Part shown: piece after piece, positions 34,278 through 46,479 of the stretch | Numbering within the stretch: the stretch's first letter is position 1 | Layout of the letters: every line of letters starts with the position of its first letter | Assembly (NCBI GenBank): GCA_029844215.1 | Contig: CM056738.1 | Coordinates: 46,016,388-46,080,387 of the forward strand | Direction of reading: 5' to 3' | DNA from: Przewalskia tangutica | Taxonomy: Eukaryota > Streptophyta > Magnoliopsida > Solanales > Solanaceae | Length of the DNA: 64,000 nucleotides | Translations under genes and position numbers: made by a program | The notes under the pieces: model-generated | Database searches by the model: none | The model's input: only the letters and a program-made list of their open reading frames with translations | What the model was told of the DNA's origin: nothing

Positions 34278-35059
34278 ATAAATTCCTTTCATTCGCGACA
34301 CACTCGATCAAGCTTAAGATTTGCCAAGTGTCTATCCAAATGGCTTGATCACTTTATCTCATCTATATTAGTCGACAACTAGACCATATCCTAGATATGT
34401 CTCTTGCATTGGCCAATGACTTGGTCGACCTAACATCTCTGAGAAGCTGAGTGTTCTCTCGAAATTCTAATCGAGGAATGAATCCTATTCTTGGCTCAAC
34501 TACCACCTTCAATCTACTTTGTAATGCACCTAATACAAGCCGCGTCTCAACCTATAAGACATTTGAGCTTAGGACATGATCAAAGTGTATTGCTCCGTAA
34601 ACAAGGCGATATTGACCTCAAGTCTAAGGACCTTTATCTCCCACATGCTGATAATACTCTAGACATGTATAACAAATAGTTTATCAGCAGGGTATGTCAA
34701 TACTTCTCTAAGAGTATCCATGTGTCCATCACTAGCAACTATTGCTAGAAGTAAGTGAGATATACTACATTCTCTAAGAATGTGATGCAGACCATATGTC
34801 GACTTATAACATATCATTGATATCTCATTCTCAATGATCATTAGTCTAGGCTATTTTAAGAACTACACTCTATCATTAATATCTCACATTATTAATGACA
34901 ATGTAAGTTCAAGGGATGCACATTAATGAATAATATAAACAATCAAATAATAATTCAATAATTGCAAATGTCAAATATATATTAATCTTATTAATAATAT
35001 GAATGTGTTCAAGTACATCTGCTCTTAAAATTATTGTTTCTAGGACATACATACTTTCA
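34278..35059 (-). repeat. Copia 5' LTR, piece 3
   Basis: Matches 7910-8691 with about 17 single-base differences by eye, nearly all transitions. It ends in CA at 35058-35059 and is followed by AAACA. Confidence 0.93.
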
Positions 35060-35064
35060 AAACA
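35060..35064. repeat. Target-site duplication AAACA (right) of the copia element
   Basis: Equal to 7139-7143. Confidence 0.9.
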
Positions 35065-36397
35065 TACTCCTGTGACTCTAGGCTCCATAATAGGTAACAA
35101 GAAAGGGGGCATTTACGTTGTTAACCAATTCATTCTATACACATGTAACATATGGGCGGCTAAAATAATGGGATATAACCTTATGGAATCCCGCATACCC
35201 TTATGAAGACTTTCTTGGCGTAAATGAGGCCATATTGAGAAATGTCCATATCTAAACGGGCGGCTCACAACATCTCATTCTTTAGGACTTACGTAAAGGA
35301 TGATCAAAGAATGGAATCTTACACCGCGGAATTTATTAAGAATACGCCTACTATGCTACGATCCTTCTATAATACCCTCAGAAACTACTCTCAAACCTTG
35401 TGAACCATCTCACTTTAAGGGGTCTATGATTTTCTCCCTCACGGTGATTCATCTTAAAAGAAACTATATACCTCAATAATGGTAACTGAAAGCTTACGAC
35501 GTGGTTCTTCTTGATTACAAGCTTACAATCCCTTATCTGGCAGATTGTCACTACACTACAAACTTCAGGTAAAAGGACATATTTTGAACATGGGCACAAA
35601 AGTCAAGATATTTCATTTTGATTAACTTAGATAAGACAGGGACAACTAATAGGGCCTTACTTCGCTTAACGCAAGATAATTACATATACTTATATATAAT
35701 GCAGGTAGATGTTTTCTCCAAATCCATATAATAGCATCTGATATTGCCCGATCCTTATAAAAGTCACACATTCATATTCACTTAATCAGCTTAGCAAGAT
35801 GTTATAGTCATACCTGCTACTACTAGGTTGGTTGAGTCTATCAACACCTTCAGGTTATGGAGACTAGACATTGTACCTACATCCTCAAAATCATTCTTCT
35901 ACCTCTTAGCCACATATTTGTTTAACTATACGCTTTATTATACATAAAATGCCTACGATTCCCGCCTATAATGAATATCTTCCTTCAAGGAGCTAACTGA
36001 CCCTTTCATACCTACCGATATCGGCAACTCCTCTTTATGTAGGGTGAATTTATCTCCAGATCCACTTATCCCTGTCATTTTCCATTCACTCCCTCTTATC
36101 TCTTTGTTCTTACCTAGATAGGGAATTTATGACCTTGGCCTATTATGCTCCCAACTCATAGTTATCGCATATATCTACCTATATAATCATTTGTTAACAT
36201 GGTAGACTTCTCACTCTTCCCCAAGACCTTAAGCTAAACGTTATACTATCCCTACTCATTCCCCGTCTTTCAAAAACATAATTCATACTAAAATAAGCGA
36301 CCCTATTATACATAGCGGATTCCAGTACCCAATTCTGAACCTCTTGAGGTATCTAAAAGGTCTCAGTAACACGTATAGACCCGGGGTGCATCCTACA

Positions 36398-36482
<85 letters not shown>

Positions 36483-37099
36483 TAAGGCAGGTTTATCAAC
36501 ATACCTACGATAATCTTTCGTAATGGCATATCTTATGGTAACAACCTACTAGTTCTGATGGAGACCAGACTTTTACCAGACTCAAAAGTTTACACCAGTT
36601 TTTATAGCTAGGTTTTGTTCAACATCGAGGGGCCATAAATTAGGGGGAATAAATTAACAACAAAGCTCCATTCCCAAACGTGACATTGTAACACCCATAT
36701 ACTCTGTCTGGATCCTATGTTACTTTACCATTTCCTTCTCCTGAATACGTTAGACTTATTTCCATTACAACCCTTCTTCATTCGAATTTCACATGTAACC
36801 GTTGAATATTTTCACAACCTTTCTCTAATACGGAACAAATGAACATCTACACCTTAGATCTCTAACATATTACTTATAGATCTGGGACACATATGACCTA
36901 ATAAAGACCTCATATACGTTTATCGCACGTATAAATTGGAATCGAGTTCTTAAGACTCAGCTACTGCACGATGTAGGACATCAAAGAAGAGTAATCATCC
37001 CTAAATGCCCGGTAGCCTCCCGTTTATAAGTGTGGTTCACAACACACTCATAAACAAGACTATAATAGACACGACTTATAAACTCCAGAGGACAGACCT
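35065..37099 (-). other. Decayed internal region of a minus-strand gypsy relic, no readable gene
   Basis: It lies on the internal side of a primer site at 37100-37111. The part next to it (36960-37099) is the reverse complement, with changes, of 40359-40500, the start of a second relic's internal region. No Gag or Pol motif is readable. A (TA)n tract sits at 36402-36480. The open frame over that tract codes only for Ile-Tyr repeats and is not a gene. Confidence 0.6.
36402..36480. repeat. (TA)n microsatellite, about 79 bp
   Basis: Uninterrupted TA dinucleotides, about 39 units. Slippage-prone; the true length in the genome may differ. Confidence 0.95.
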
Positions 37100-37111
37100 G
37101 CTCTGATACCA
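37100..37111 (-). promoter_or_regulatory. Primer-binding site of the minus-strand relic
   Basis: The minus strand reads TGGTATCAGAGC, a perfect tRNA-Met complement, preceded by an LTR-like end TGATA. Confidence 0.82.
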
Positions 37112-37115
37112 AGTT

Positions 37116-38339
37116 TATCATACCCCGACCTTGGGGGGTATGGCCGACACCCGATGTCTTCCTGGCCCGAGAGTACCACATATAAAATCATAACCTGTCA
37201 GACAGAAGGTATGGGCCGACAAGGCCACCATGACATAATCTGAACGAAAATAAATAACAATATGCAGCTGACAATTCCAACAAAGTAGACATATATGTAG
37301 ATACAAGGAACGACAAGGCCACCCTAGAACACTATACAATAAAACATAAGCAAAAAGGTCAACCACAACATCTATTTATAGGACCGCAGCTCTATGAGAG
37401 TATCATATACATAACAAAGTCGGGACAGGGGCCCTCCATACCCATAACATTTGCATAACATCATACCGACTCAAACAAGAATTCTAGACATATGGATTGC
37501 ACCAACCACAGCTGAGCTGAGAACGTACTGATGAGGATTGCCAATCTGTTTACCTAAATATGTGAGAATGAAACGCAGCATCTCCCGACAAAAGGAATGT
37601 CAGTACAAAAGATGTATTGAATATGTAAGGCAAATAAGAGCATAAGTAAGACATTAATATAAGAGAGAGTAAAAAATGATCAACATGTAACTATGGGTTT
37701 ACCACTGTGGGACATGATATGCATGTGTATACTCTATACGCGTATATAATGTCGTCATACATATATACGTATATAATGCCATCAAGCCTTTATGGGCATT
37801 ATTATCGTACTTATCTGATCAATGGTGTACACAACAGGTGTCGTACCCGACCGACTATAACACAGTTTGATGTTCATAAGATAGATACATATATATAATG
37901 TATGAGAACCATAAGAACATGTATGAGATCGTCGGAGTGACGTAAGGTCATTGCACCTCCGACTATCGTTATGTAGCTAACATATTATCAGATGTCGTGA
38001 AACCAACAAGGAAACATAACACCATATAATAAGTGATGAATCTATGATGTGGAAAGTACTCCCAACAAGGGACAAACACGACTCAATAAGCATGTCAATG
38101 GAATGAAGAACATAAGCATCTTTAACTAAATGAGTAGAATCATTTTGGAGGGACATTTGTTTACGTTTCATTTACATTTGTGTCATGCCAAAAGAAAGAA
38201 AGAAAGAGATAACCTTAACATACTTTTGTGGACTACTAACAAACTAGCAGTTTCAGCCATACGTCACCTCAATCTACACAATGATAAACTCATTATAGTT
38301 AAACTACAAAAGCTATAAATTGCCATAAATGAGTGACAG
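37116..38339 (-). repeat. Relic gypsy LTR, minus strand, truncated
   Basis: Its 3' end (next to the primer site) matches the 3' part of the plus-strand LTR 38340-40342 in reverse, for example the block with ATGCTGC near 37578 and 39970. The match weakens toward 38339, where the plus LTR begins, so this copy appears cut off at about 1.2 kb. Confidence 0.58.
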
Positions 38340-40342
38340 TGTAAAGTCTCGTAATTTTGGACAATGATTTGAGCACTTTAATGTAGGCAAGTAGATCCGG
38401 ACCCCGGGAAGTGTATGTTATATTTACGTATACTAATAAAGAAATTAGTATACAAAAGAATGTGATACCGAAATAATTTTGGATACAAACAAGTGTGACG
38501 ATGGGAGTTGGAAATAATTTTAGTGTATGCTTAACAAGATTATGGACTAGTTTCATATTACAAGAATTATGACATTTAGTATACGGAGGCCTTATGAGTT
38601 ATTAGTATTTTAAGTGAATTAAAATCACGAATTAATTGTGTGTGTAATTAATTAATTGTGGGATAGTGAATTAATTAATATGGGACAACCGTTCCACATG
38701 TCACTATGAGGACAAATAGGCAAATGATTAAGCCTCATTACGTGTTGGTGGCCGTGGCATCATTAGAGGAATTGTCTATTAAAATAAAGACAGTATTATG
38801 AGGATTACTTAATGCTACATTCAGCAACTTTCAACATTCCATTTAGTAAAACATTTCATACCCTTAAACATATCATTTCAACCAGAGAGTAAGACCAAAA
38901 AAGAGGGGGAATAAGGAGAACTGACCAGTGAATTCGCAATTCAATTGCTACATATTTGATTTGGAGAGCTCATCCTTTTCTTTTATCTTTCACTCCTACA
39001 GACATAGGAAAATATATAAATTAGTTGAAATTTCATTTTTAAAGGAATCGTCATTCCAATTCCAATTCTTTAAGAATCTCGTCCATAGTAAGTTAAGTAG
39101 GCAATGATTTCTGATATCATTCCTAAGAATGAGGTGTAGCAATAATACTTCCTTCTAGTTTAGCGACACGAAGGTATGTGAAGGCAAATTATTTCTTCCT
39201 TTTGACATGTTCTACGTATGAAATATAACTGCGATATTGTTTCATAATTTATTCTACTCGTAGAAGTTAAGAATAATCATGTTTGTTGATTCTTATGCTA
39301 AAAGCATGTCTAAATTATTTCTAAGTCCTTAATGAGGCATATGAAAAATATGATGATGATATTCACAATGTTGTCAAATGTACAAAGGTAATATATCACC
39401 CGTTGAGATTGAAATATGGTGTTACCATTCATGCATTCTCATTTGCATTACATTCATATTTTATCGTGACCCTAGAGGAGTTATATACTCTACTATATGT
39501 ATGAATTATATATATGTATGGGAATTGGGGAAAGGGAAAATGTGTTATATATGCACACCACCTGCAGTTGGTACAGACTATCACAAAAGAGCACGACGAG
39601 GTCAACATAATTCGATGCCCATGTGTGGCCGAAATAACCTGATGCCCACAGAGGCAGTTATGGACATGAAGAGACCTTATGTGGCCAATTTATATGTATA
39701 CCGCATTTGTATCATGCATACATTCATTCATTAACCATTATATGGTATGATGCCCACGGAGGTTGTTATGGTAAGAAAGATTGCTCGAAGAGGCCGAGAT
39801 ATGTGTATATTGCACTGTGCATAACATTTAGGCATATCCATTATGACCCTCAGAGGCAATTACTGTTGGTTTGGTTGTTCCTATTTCAGATTATGATACA
39901 TCTATGTTATGTTATTCATTATGCCTAACATACTCAGTACATCAGTCGTACTGCCGTTCCTTTTGCTATGAGATGCTGCATTTCATGCCCGCAGGTTTAG
40001 TTAAAGAGAGTGATGGTTTACGCTGGTAGGTTGCTGGTTCAGCTGATGTTGGAGCACTCTATTTGTTCCAGAGTTACAGTCTAGTCTTGGTATGATATTT
40101 TGATGTCGTATACTCTTTAAAGTCTTGTAGACATGTGTCATATGAATAGTGGTTTTGTATGTCCTTGTCGGTCTTGGCGTGGACATGTATATATGTGTAA
40201 GTCTGTTTTCTAGTCAAGATATTTCATAATTTTTTTTGGCTTAGTTCATGCTTATTGTGATTATACGGTGATGGTATGATTTGGGGTACTCGGCGGGTGA
40301 GATTCGGGCGCCCGTCACGGCCCTCTGGTGTGGGTCGTGACA
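38340..40342 (+). repeat. Relic gypsy LTR, plus strand
   Basis: Starts TGTAAAGTCTCG and ends GGTCGTGACA, about 2.0 kb, followed by a primer site. Divergent from the LTRs of the younger elements, though the final GTCGTGACA is shared. The start is a best guess from the TG and typical opening. No gene is seen within it. Confidence 0.6.
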
Positions 40343-40346
40343 AACT

Positions 40347-40358
40347 TGGTATTAGAGC
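40347..40358 (+). promoter_or_regulatory. Primer-binding site of the plus-strand relic
   Basis: TGGTATTAGAGC, one change (C to T) from the tRNA-Met complement. Confidence 0.8.
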
Positions 40359-42022
40359 ATGTCTGTCCTAGGGAGTCTACAAATCGTGTCTAGTAGAGTC
40401 TTGTTTATGGGTATGTTGTGCACCATACTTATAAATACGACGTTATCTGACATTTAGGGATGGTTTTATTCTTTCATCTCGTAAATCGTGCAGTAGAGCT
40501 GAGTTTTAAGAATTTGAGTTTAACTCGTTCCTTATACCGTTTCAGTAATGCCGATTTCCAAAAAGACTTCGGTTAGTTTATACTCGTAGCCAGTAAATGA
40601 GCGATTTCTATCAAAACGATTGATACGCCAGAAAGACAGTTGTATGTTAAAAGGTTTTAAGATTATGAGTAAGTTGTTTTCCCAAGTAACGATGAATCCA
40701 GTAGCACTAGAGGAGATAAGGGAAGATTATGTACCATCAGTCCTACCACTGGCTCCATCTGATTAGGATGTAAGGAGACCGGTGCATGTATTTAATCAAT
40801 TGGTTGCCTTCTCAGGAACGACTTCAGCCTAGAGCGTCTGATAGAGATAGGCCCTTGATTGGCCAGGAATTTTATTAGCTAAGGATCGCCGATATTTAAA
40901 TAATTCAAAGATGCCAACGTCTCAGGATCAAAGTTGCAAAGGTCGAGTGAGACTACCCCGACCATCTTGTAGTTAGTATGGTCGAGCGTCTGCTGGAGTA
41001 TGCCACAAAGGTATATGGGGTTGGTTTAGTGTGGCAGTCATGGCCACAATAGTCCGAAGTGTCCCAAGTGGATGCGCAAAGGTAATGATAAGATAAGTAT
41101 AAGTGGTACAGATGAAAAAAAAGGGAAGACAACCTTAGAAGGTTTAGTAGGTTATGAAAATCTACACGTTTTACGGTGACTCTTATTGATTAGAATGAGG
41201 GAGTATGTTATGTATGTGCGACCTAAATTGTAATTTATTGCCTAGAATAGATTGGGAATTGTTCAAGGATATCATTAACTAGAATGGATCACCACAATCG
41301 AATCGTCTGAAGAGTGACCATCGGTAAATTTAAGAAAATCACATAAAGTGATGTGCCCAGAATGGTAAGCCCGAGTCATATATAATGATCGAGTTATCCA
41401 TGGTAGTAGATGTGTACATAAGCCTCCCATTCGTGTGTAAAGGGCCACCCCGCGTATTATCGAGAATTACATATATTAATGTTAGTAAGCTAAGATATGT
41501 TATAGGTATTGGACTAGTAAGGTCTTCGGCTTCATTGTGCAGCATGTTACAATTCTACATAATCTCTGGATAACAATAGTTTGTTGGGGGTAATTGAGAA
41601 CGAGAACTATGGAACAATCGAAGAATGACTGTAAGAAATATGAAAACAATGAATAAGTAGGAATGGAATGGTATGATCAAGTATCAAGGCAGAAATGTTT
41701 TTTTATTTAGTGACGAGTAGAAGGAAGGATTATGACAAGAATGATAAAGGTGAATGAAATTATAGTTATGCAGATTTCACAAAGGTATGATTACTCCAGA
41801 ACAATGTAAGGACCAATGGTAGAGGAGGGACAGTAAGAACACTTCGACCAAAGGTGACGAACCTCTAATGTTCAGAAAGATAGTATGAGAAATACTTTGA
41901 GATAAGAGACCCCCAAGGCAACTTAAAATGGAAATGTAAGACGAATGGGCACTCGGTCGATGACAGACCTAATAATGATAAGACAAGAAAGCTGGACAAG
42001 TCATTGGATCATGTAACACCGT
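40359..42022 (+). other. Decayed internal region of the plus-strand gypsy relic
   Basis: The first 150 bases mirror 36960-37099. An ATG at about 40549 may mark the former Gag start, but stops follow at once. I can read no domain here. The relic is cut at 42023 by the insertion of Gypsy-3. Confidence 0.55.
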
Positions 42023-44489
42023 TGTTATACCCCGTATTTCCAGAGTATGTACGTAAGGGTGTACGTACAAAAGTTTAGCCTTAGTTAGGCATTATGGACG
42101 AAAAGGTTTGTGCACAACTCACTTAAAGAATCATTTTTCGACGAAACGTTTTACTAAACTCGCGTAGGGTAAATTCCGGCTATGACATTTATTATTTTTG
42201 CGGATTTTTCCGAGAGACGAAACATTTTGGACCAACGGGAGGGTGACACTTGTCACCCTCATTGGACGGCAAAAATGGGCATTGTTGGCACGTTTTTTGT
42301 TCCTTGCACAAAGTCAAGGAGTTGGTAGGATATTTGTGTAGTAGATGGATAAGGGCACTTGCCTAAATCCCCACCTTACACTTGCCTTGCACTTGGCATC
42401 ATCTTGGCCATTGGTTGGCCATTTCTTGACCTATAAATACCCCCTTAAGATGAAGAGTTCTTCATCCACAAATCAACTTTCCAAGTCTTGAAAAATCCCT
42501 CCCCTCTCTTGTTGTGTTTTCGTCCAAAGCCTCCTCTCCCCCCCCCCCCGCCCCCCCCTTGAGTGAAGCTTAGCCGAAACCACCCTCTTCCCCCTCTAGC
42601 CTAGCCGAAACCTACCCCCCCTCCCTTGGTAGAAATGTTGTCTTCCAAGTATAGTTACTATTCCTAAATACCCTAGCCCAAATCCCTTAGTACTTAGTAG
42701 AAGTTGTGAAGAACTTCTAAGGGTTCTTGGAGCTATCGGAGCGTACAAATTAGGAGCTAAACCTTGCTCAGGAGCGACTTTTAACTTGGATAATTTTTGG
42801 GCTTATCGAGGTAAATAAACTTATCCTTCTTTTGTAATTAGAGAATACATACTGTAGAAGTATAGGAATAAGTATAAATACTTAGAAGGATATTAAAGAA
42901 TAGAATTGAACTGTTATCACAGTAGAAGGGTTTAAAAGAAGAATAATTGAACTATACTTACTTAGGACTGTTTTCACAGTAGACTTGAGTAGCTCGAAGG
43001 GTAGGGAAGTGCTGCCCAATTTTCCATAGAATAGAGAACCCTCTACTTAGAACTGTTTACAAAATAGTCTAGACGTTGATAGACGTATTTGACTATTATA
43101 GGCTGATTCTCTGCGCGCGACATATTCGACTTGGCAGGTGGATTTCGCCGAGAAGGTATGTGATTCTTCCTATACTCTTGAGCATGATATTTTAAATATA
43201 TATATAGTACGGTAGACGTACGAGTGTTAACTGAATAATAATTACGGCAATGTCTTTTGACTTAAGCCTGAATAATAACTACGGCAATGTCTTTTGACTT
43301 AAGCCTGAATAATAAAAGATCTTGAAGCATTTCAAAAGAATACTGAATCATTTTTAATGTAGAGAAAGCAGTTGGTTTTTAAAAAGCTTAAGAGTTATAC
43401 TAGCTTTATGGGAAGTTAGGTATAACAACTTAAGAAAGATAAAAAGAACTGTTTACTTATTTGCTTATAAAAACCTTGTATTGATTTATGTAAGGTATAG
43501 TAAGATTGATTGATAAATAGACATATTATGATGCTACGTGTGTTAGTGTCTTGTGATGTTGTGAAAGGGTCATTCTTGTCGTGCTTACGTTGCTAAACGG
43601 TAAGTCGGTTATCGTTATTATATCACCTACCCCCTTGACTTGTTATACCGAGGGCTTGCCACCCTTGATGCGGGTCTATATGGCCTATGCGGTCTGTGAG
43701 ACTATGCGGAACTGCGGGAGTTCCAGGATTGATCATTCCGGGTGTTTTAGCCCGATGCGGGGATGCCTATGCGTGCAGTGACTATGCGGTCTATTGAGAC
43801 TATGCGGATGCGGGAGTCGGGGAGTACAGGGGTTAGCTACCCCGATGCGAGAATACCTCACGCGGTGCGTGTGTGACCTATGCGGACTACGGAAGTCCAG
43901 ACTAGGCACGCATAATGATACTATGGGCGATTGGCCTTGCCCGATCATTCGCGGCCTAGGAAAGACCGGTTACATTATATCTATTAGTGTTCTTGTTTGT
44001 GATATGACACTACGTGCAATTGAACCGATTGTATTTGCAAATGGTTTTAAATACTTTGATTTCATTTAAGTACTTTCTGATTTCACATACTTGGTACTGT
44101 TGTCTCGACCTCCTTGGGTGCGTTCATGCCAGGTAAGGGCAGCAGTGCTAGATCCACATCCTTAGGATCTCTTTGCTTTGGTGTCGTGAGCTCCATCTTC
44201 TCCCGAGGCTCGACTTTTGGGTATGATCTCACTGTTGTGTATATAGTTTTGTACATTCGTGGTATGGCGGGCCCTGTCCGCCATAGTTGTTATCTTCTTA
44301 AGTGCAGAGTCTATTATGCAGTTGGGATGTAATCGCAAAACTATGTTTATATATATATGCCGAAGGCGACATTTTCTCACATAAAGCGTGTCTCATTTTA
44401 CAACTGTTTCATGTATTGTTTTATATTCGATTACTCGATGTATGACTACTTGGGTGCGGGTAAGGCACGATCCCGAACGGGTCGTGACA
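42023..44489 (+). repeat. Gypsy-3 5' LTR
   Basis: 2467 bp, about 1 kb shorter than the LTRs of its relatives, with the same ends and TATAAATA at 42432-42439. A 37-bp unit holding ACGGCAATGTCTTTTGACTT is repeated at 43231-43304. A C-rich run lies near 42538-42558. Confidence 0.88.
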
Positions 44490-44493
44490 AAAG

Positions 44494-44504
44494 TGGTATC
44501 GAGC
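44494..44504 (+). promoter_or_regulatory. Gypsy-3 primer-binding site (shortened)
   Basis: TGGTATCGAGC, as in Gypsy-A. Confidence 0.8.
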
Positions 44505-44695
44505 GATTAATCCTCGGAAAGTGTCTACGCACCGTATCTAGTAAGTCTTGATTATCGGTGTGTTGTGCACCACACCAATAATCAGGAGGCTATAGGATAT
44601 TTAGGATTGGTTTCCATTCTTCTCACTCTGAGATCGTGCCTTAGAGCTGTGTTATAAGTTGGACCCCTCTAACGTATTCCTTTTCTGTAACAGTT

Positions 44696-45850
44696 ATGCC
44701 TCCACGTAAGGCAACCCGGGCCCAGAAGGGCAAGGCAGCCGAGGGAGCTGCTAGTAGGACACCGAGAGTTACGAGGGCACAGGCCCAGTTCTTACCCGAG
44801 GCGATACCTCAGACGGCGAGTTCCATGACGCCGCCGGCCCCAGCAGAGACCACAGTACCCACACCTCCTGTCCCGGCACCGGGCGGAGAGTTAGGGTACA
44901 TGGAGATAACCCGGCTATTGGCCAGATCGTGGCGAACATGAGGGCAGTGGATCGGCGATTCGATTCCGGCCCGTGCACCCGTGGTTCACCCGAGGGCGGA
45001 CAGTTTGAGGCTACGAGATTTCTTGAGTTGTAGCCCGCCAGAGTTTTACGGGTCGAGGCCAGAGGATGATCCGCAGGAGTTCATCCGTCGATTCTGAAGG
45101 ATTATGAGGTGATCGGGCGTCGGAGACCGAGTCCGTGATCTTGGTTCGCATCGGTGCGTGATACGCGATCGATTGGTTTGATTCATGGGAGTTATCCCGG
45201 TGAGAGCACGCGTCCCCAGCTACTTGGGATGAGTTCTCGGAGGCTTTCCTCACTCACTTCTTGCCTCCACAGATGAGGAGGGCACGGGCCGACAAATTTT
45301 TATTACTGAGACAGAGAGGACGCACAGTTAGGGAGTACAATGTCGAGTTCGATTCTTTGGCTCGATATGTCCCTGCATTGGTAATGGATATGGAGGACAG
45401 GGTGCATCGCTATGTCACCGGGCTAGATGATTATATGGCCGAGTCTTGTGCGGGTGTGGCTCTTCAGCCAGGCATGGACATTACCCGTATGCAGGCTCAT
45501 GCACTTGGATGCGAGGAGCGAGGCAGACGAGTCGACGGATATCGACATCGGAAGAAGGCGAGACGGCGGTTCTTTTGGTAGTTCTCGGTGGGCGGCCTCG
45601 TAGCGATCTAGATTTGCACCCGGCCAGCTCGAGCACTCCCACATCATTGTCGATGCGACCAGAGTATTCGGGCGGTCGGGCCCAGACTTGATTTCGAGGT
45701 AGCGCGGTGCTAACCGATCGAGGTCCGCCAGGTGTCCGTTGTGGTAGATTCCATTCGGGAGCCGTAGTACTACTCCGAGCTTGCTATACTTGTGGCCGCA
45801 GGTCATTTTGCGAGGGCTTGTCCGGCCAGGCGTGGCGGTGGTAGGACTCA
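44696..45850 (+). pseudogene. Gypsy-3 gag
   Basis: The ATG at 44696 opens MPPRKATRAQKGKAAEGAA. The low-complexity N-terminus is followed by the Gag domain in shifting frames: PEFYGSRPEDDPQEFIRRF near 45037-45095, then from 45261 an open stretch with RQRGRTVREYNVEFDSLARY, MEDRVHRYVTGLDDY and QPGMDITRMQAHALGCEERG. The zinc knuckle survives as GHFARACP (about 45800-45830) with its first two Cys in another frame. At least four frame changes or stops interrupt it. Gag would build the particle for this element and perhaps for its gag-poor relatives. Confidence 0.82.
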
Positions 45851-45899
45851 CCTACGAGATCTGCTGCGGTTCATCGTCTCCTCTGATTACTCGCCCGGG

Positions 45900-46453
45900 C
45901 GTGGTACTCATGGGCGGCCAGGTCGCGGAGGTCGTGGTGCGGGTCCCGATTCTAGCGGTCCTCGAATCGCATTTATGCCTTGTCCGGTGGCGGGACTGGT
46001 GAGGCCTCACCGATGTCGTCACGGTACCTTATCGATCTCCGATTATGATGTGTATGCCTTGATAGATCCGGGTTCTACTCATTCTATATATATCCCCTTG
46101 TTGCTAGTAGGATAGGGATGAGCACGAGTCCATAGACCCTTTCGAGGTAGCTACGCCGATGGGTGATTCGGTGGTAGCTCGGCGGGTATATAGAGCTTGT
46201 CCGATGACCATATCTGATCGTTAGACCTAGCCGACTTGATAGAGTTGGATATGGTGATTTCGACGTGATCGTAGGTATGGATTGGCTAGCTTCTTGCTAC
46301 GCCCATGTAGGCGAGGAGAGAGTAGTGCGGTTCCACTTTCTGAGAGTCGGTTGTCGAGTGGGAGGAACATCAGACGGGGGTAGGTTTATTTCCTACCTCA
46401 AGGCTAGGAAGATGGTGCGAGAAGGTACATCTACCATCTCGTTCGGTGTTTGA
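45900..46453 (+). pseudogene. Gypsy-3 protease region
   Basis: The frame ending at 46115 has ISDYDVYALIDPGSTHSIYI, the aspartic protease active site in the D-P-G-S-T form usual in plant chromoviruses. From 46265 comes IVGMDWLASCYAHV, the conserved flap-side block that precedes reverse transcriptase. Frames change between the two. Confidence 0.8.
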
Positions 46454-46479
46454 TCGAGGCAGCGATGCGATTTTGAGTC

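Larger units (their letters stand above)
7144..35059 (-). mobile_element. Ty1/copia LTR retrotransposon (minus strand) with two nested gypsy insertions
   Basis: Reading on the minus strand: right LTR (14828-15182, 24596-25010 and 34278-35059 once insertions are removed), primer site, a leader of nearly 2 kb, gag, protease, integrase, reverse transcriptase, RNase H, polypurine tract, left LTR. Integrase before reverse transcriptase defines Ty1/copia. LTR length (about 1.55 kb) and the RT/RNase H wording suggest the Tork/Angela side of the family; that is an inference. By eye the LTRs differ by about 2% in the clean 780-bp right piece, so the insertion is young. Coding is damaged by in-frame TGA codons and small frameshifts. 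Boundaries are fixed by TG...CA ends and the AAACA duplication. Confidence 0.93.

Noticed and set aside
36283..36483. Open frame coding for long Ile-Tyr repeats
   Set aside because: It is only the translation of the (TA)n microsatellite.
38130..38556. Small open frames between the two relic LTRs as host genes
   Set aside because: Short, no domain, no start context, and within or at the edge of LTR-like sequence.
42538..42558. Long C-rich run as a regulatory or structural element
   Set aside because: Similar C or G runs vary in length at the matching places in other LTRs (about 25543, 55087, 55146), so the run is unreliable in this sequence.
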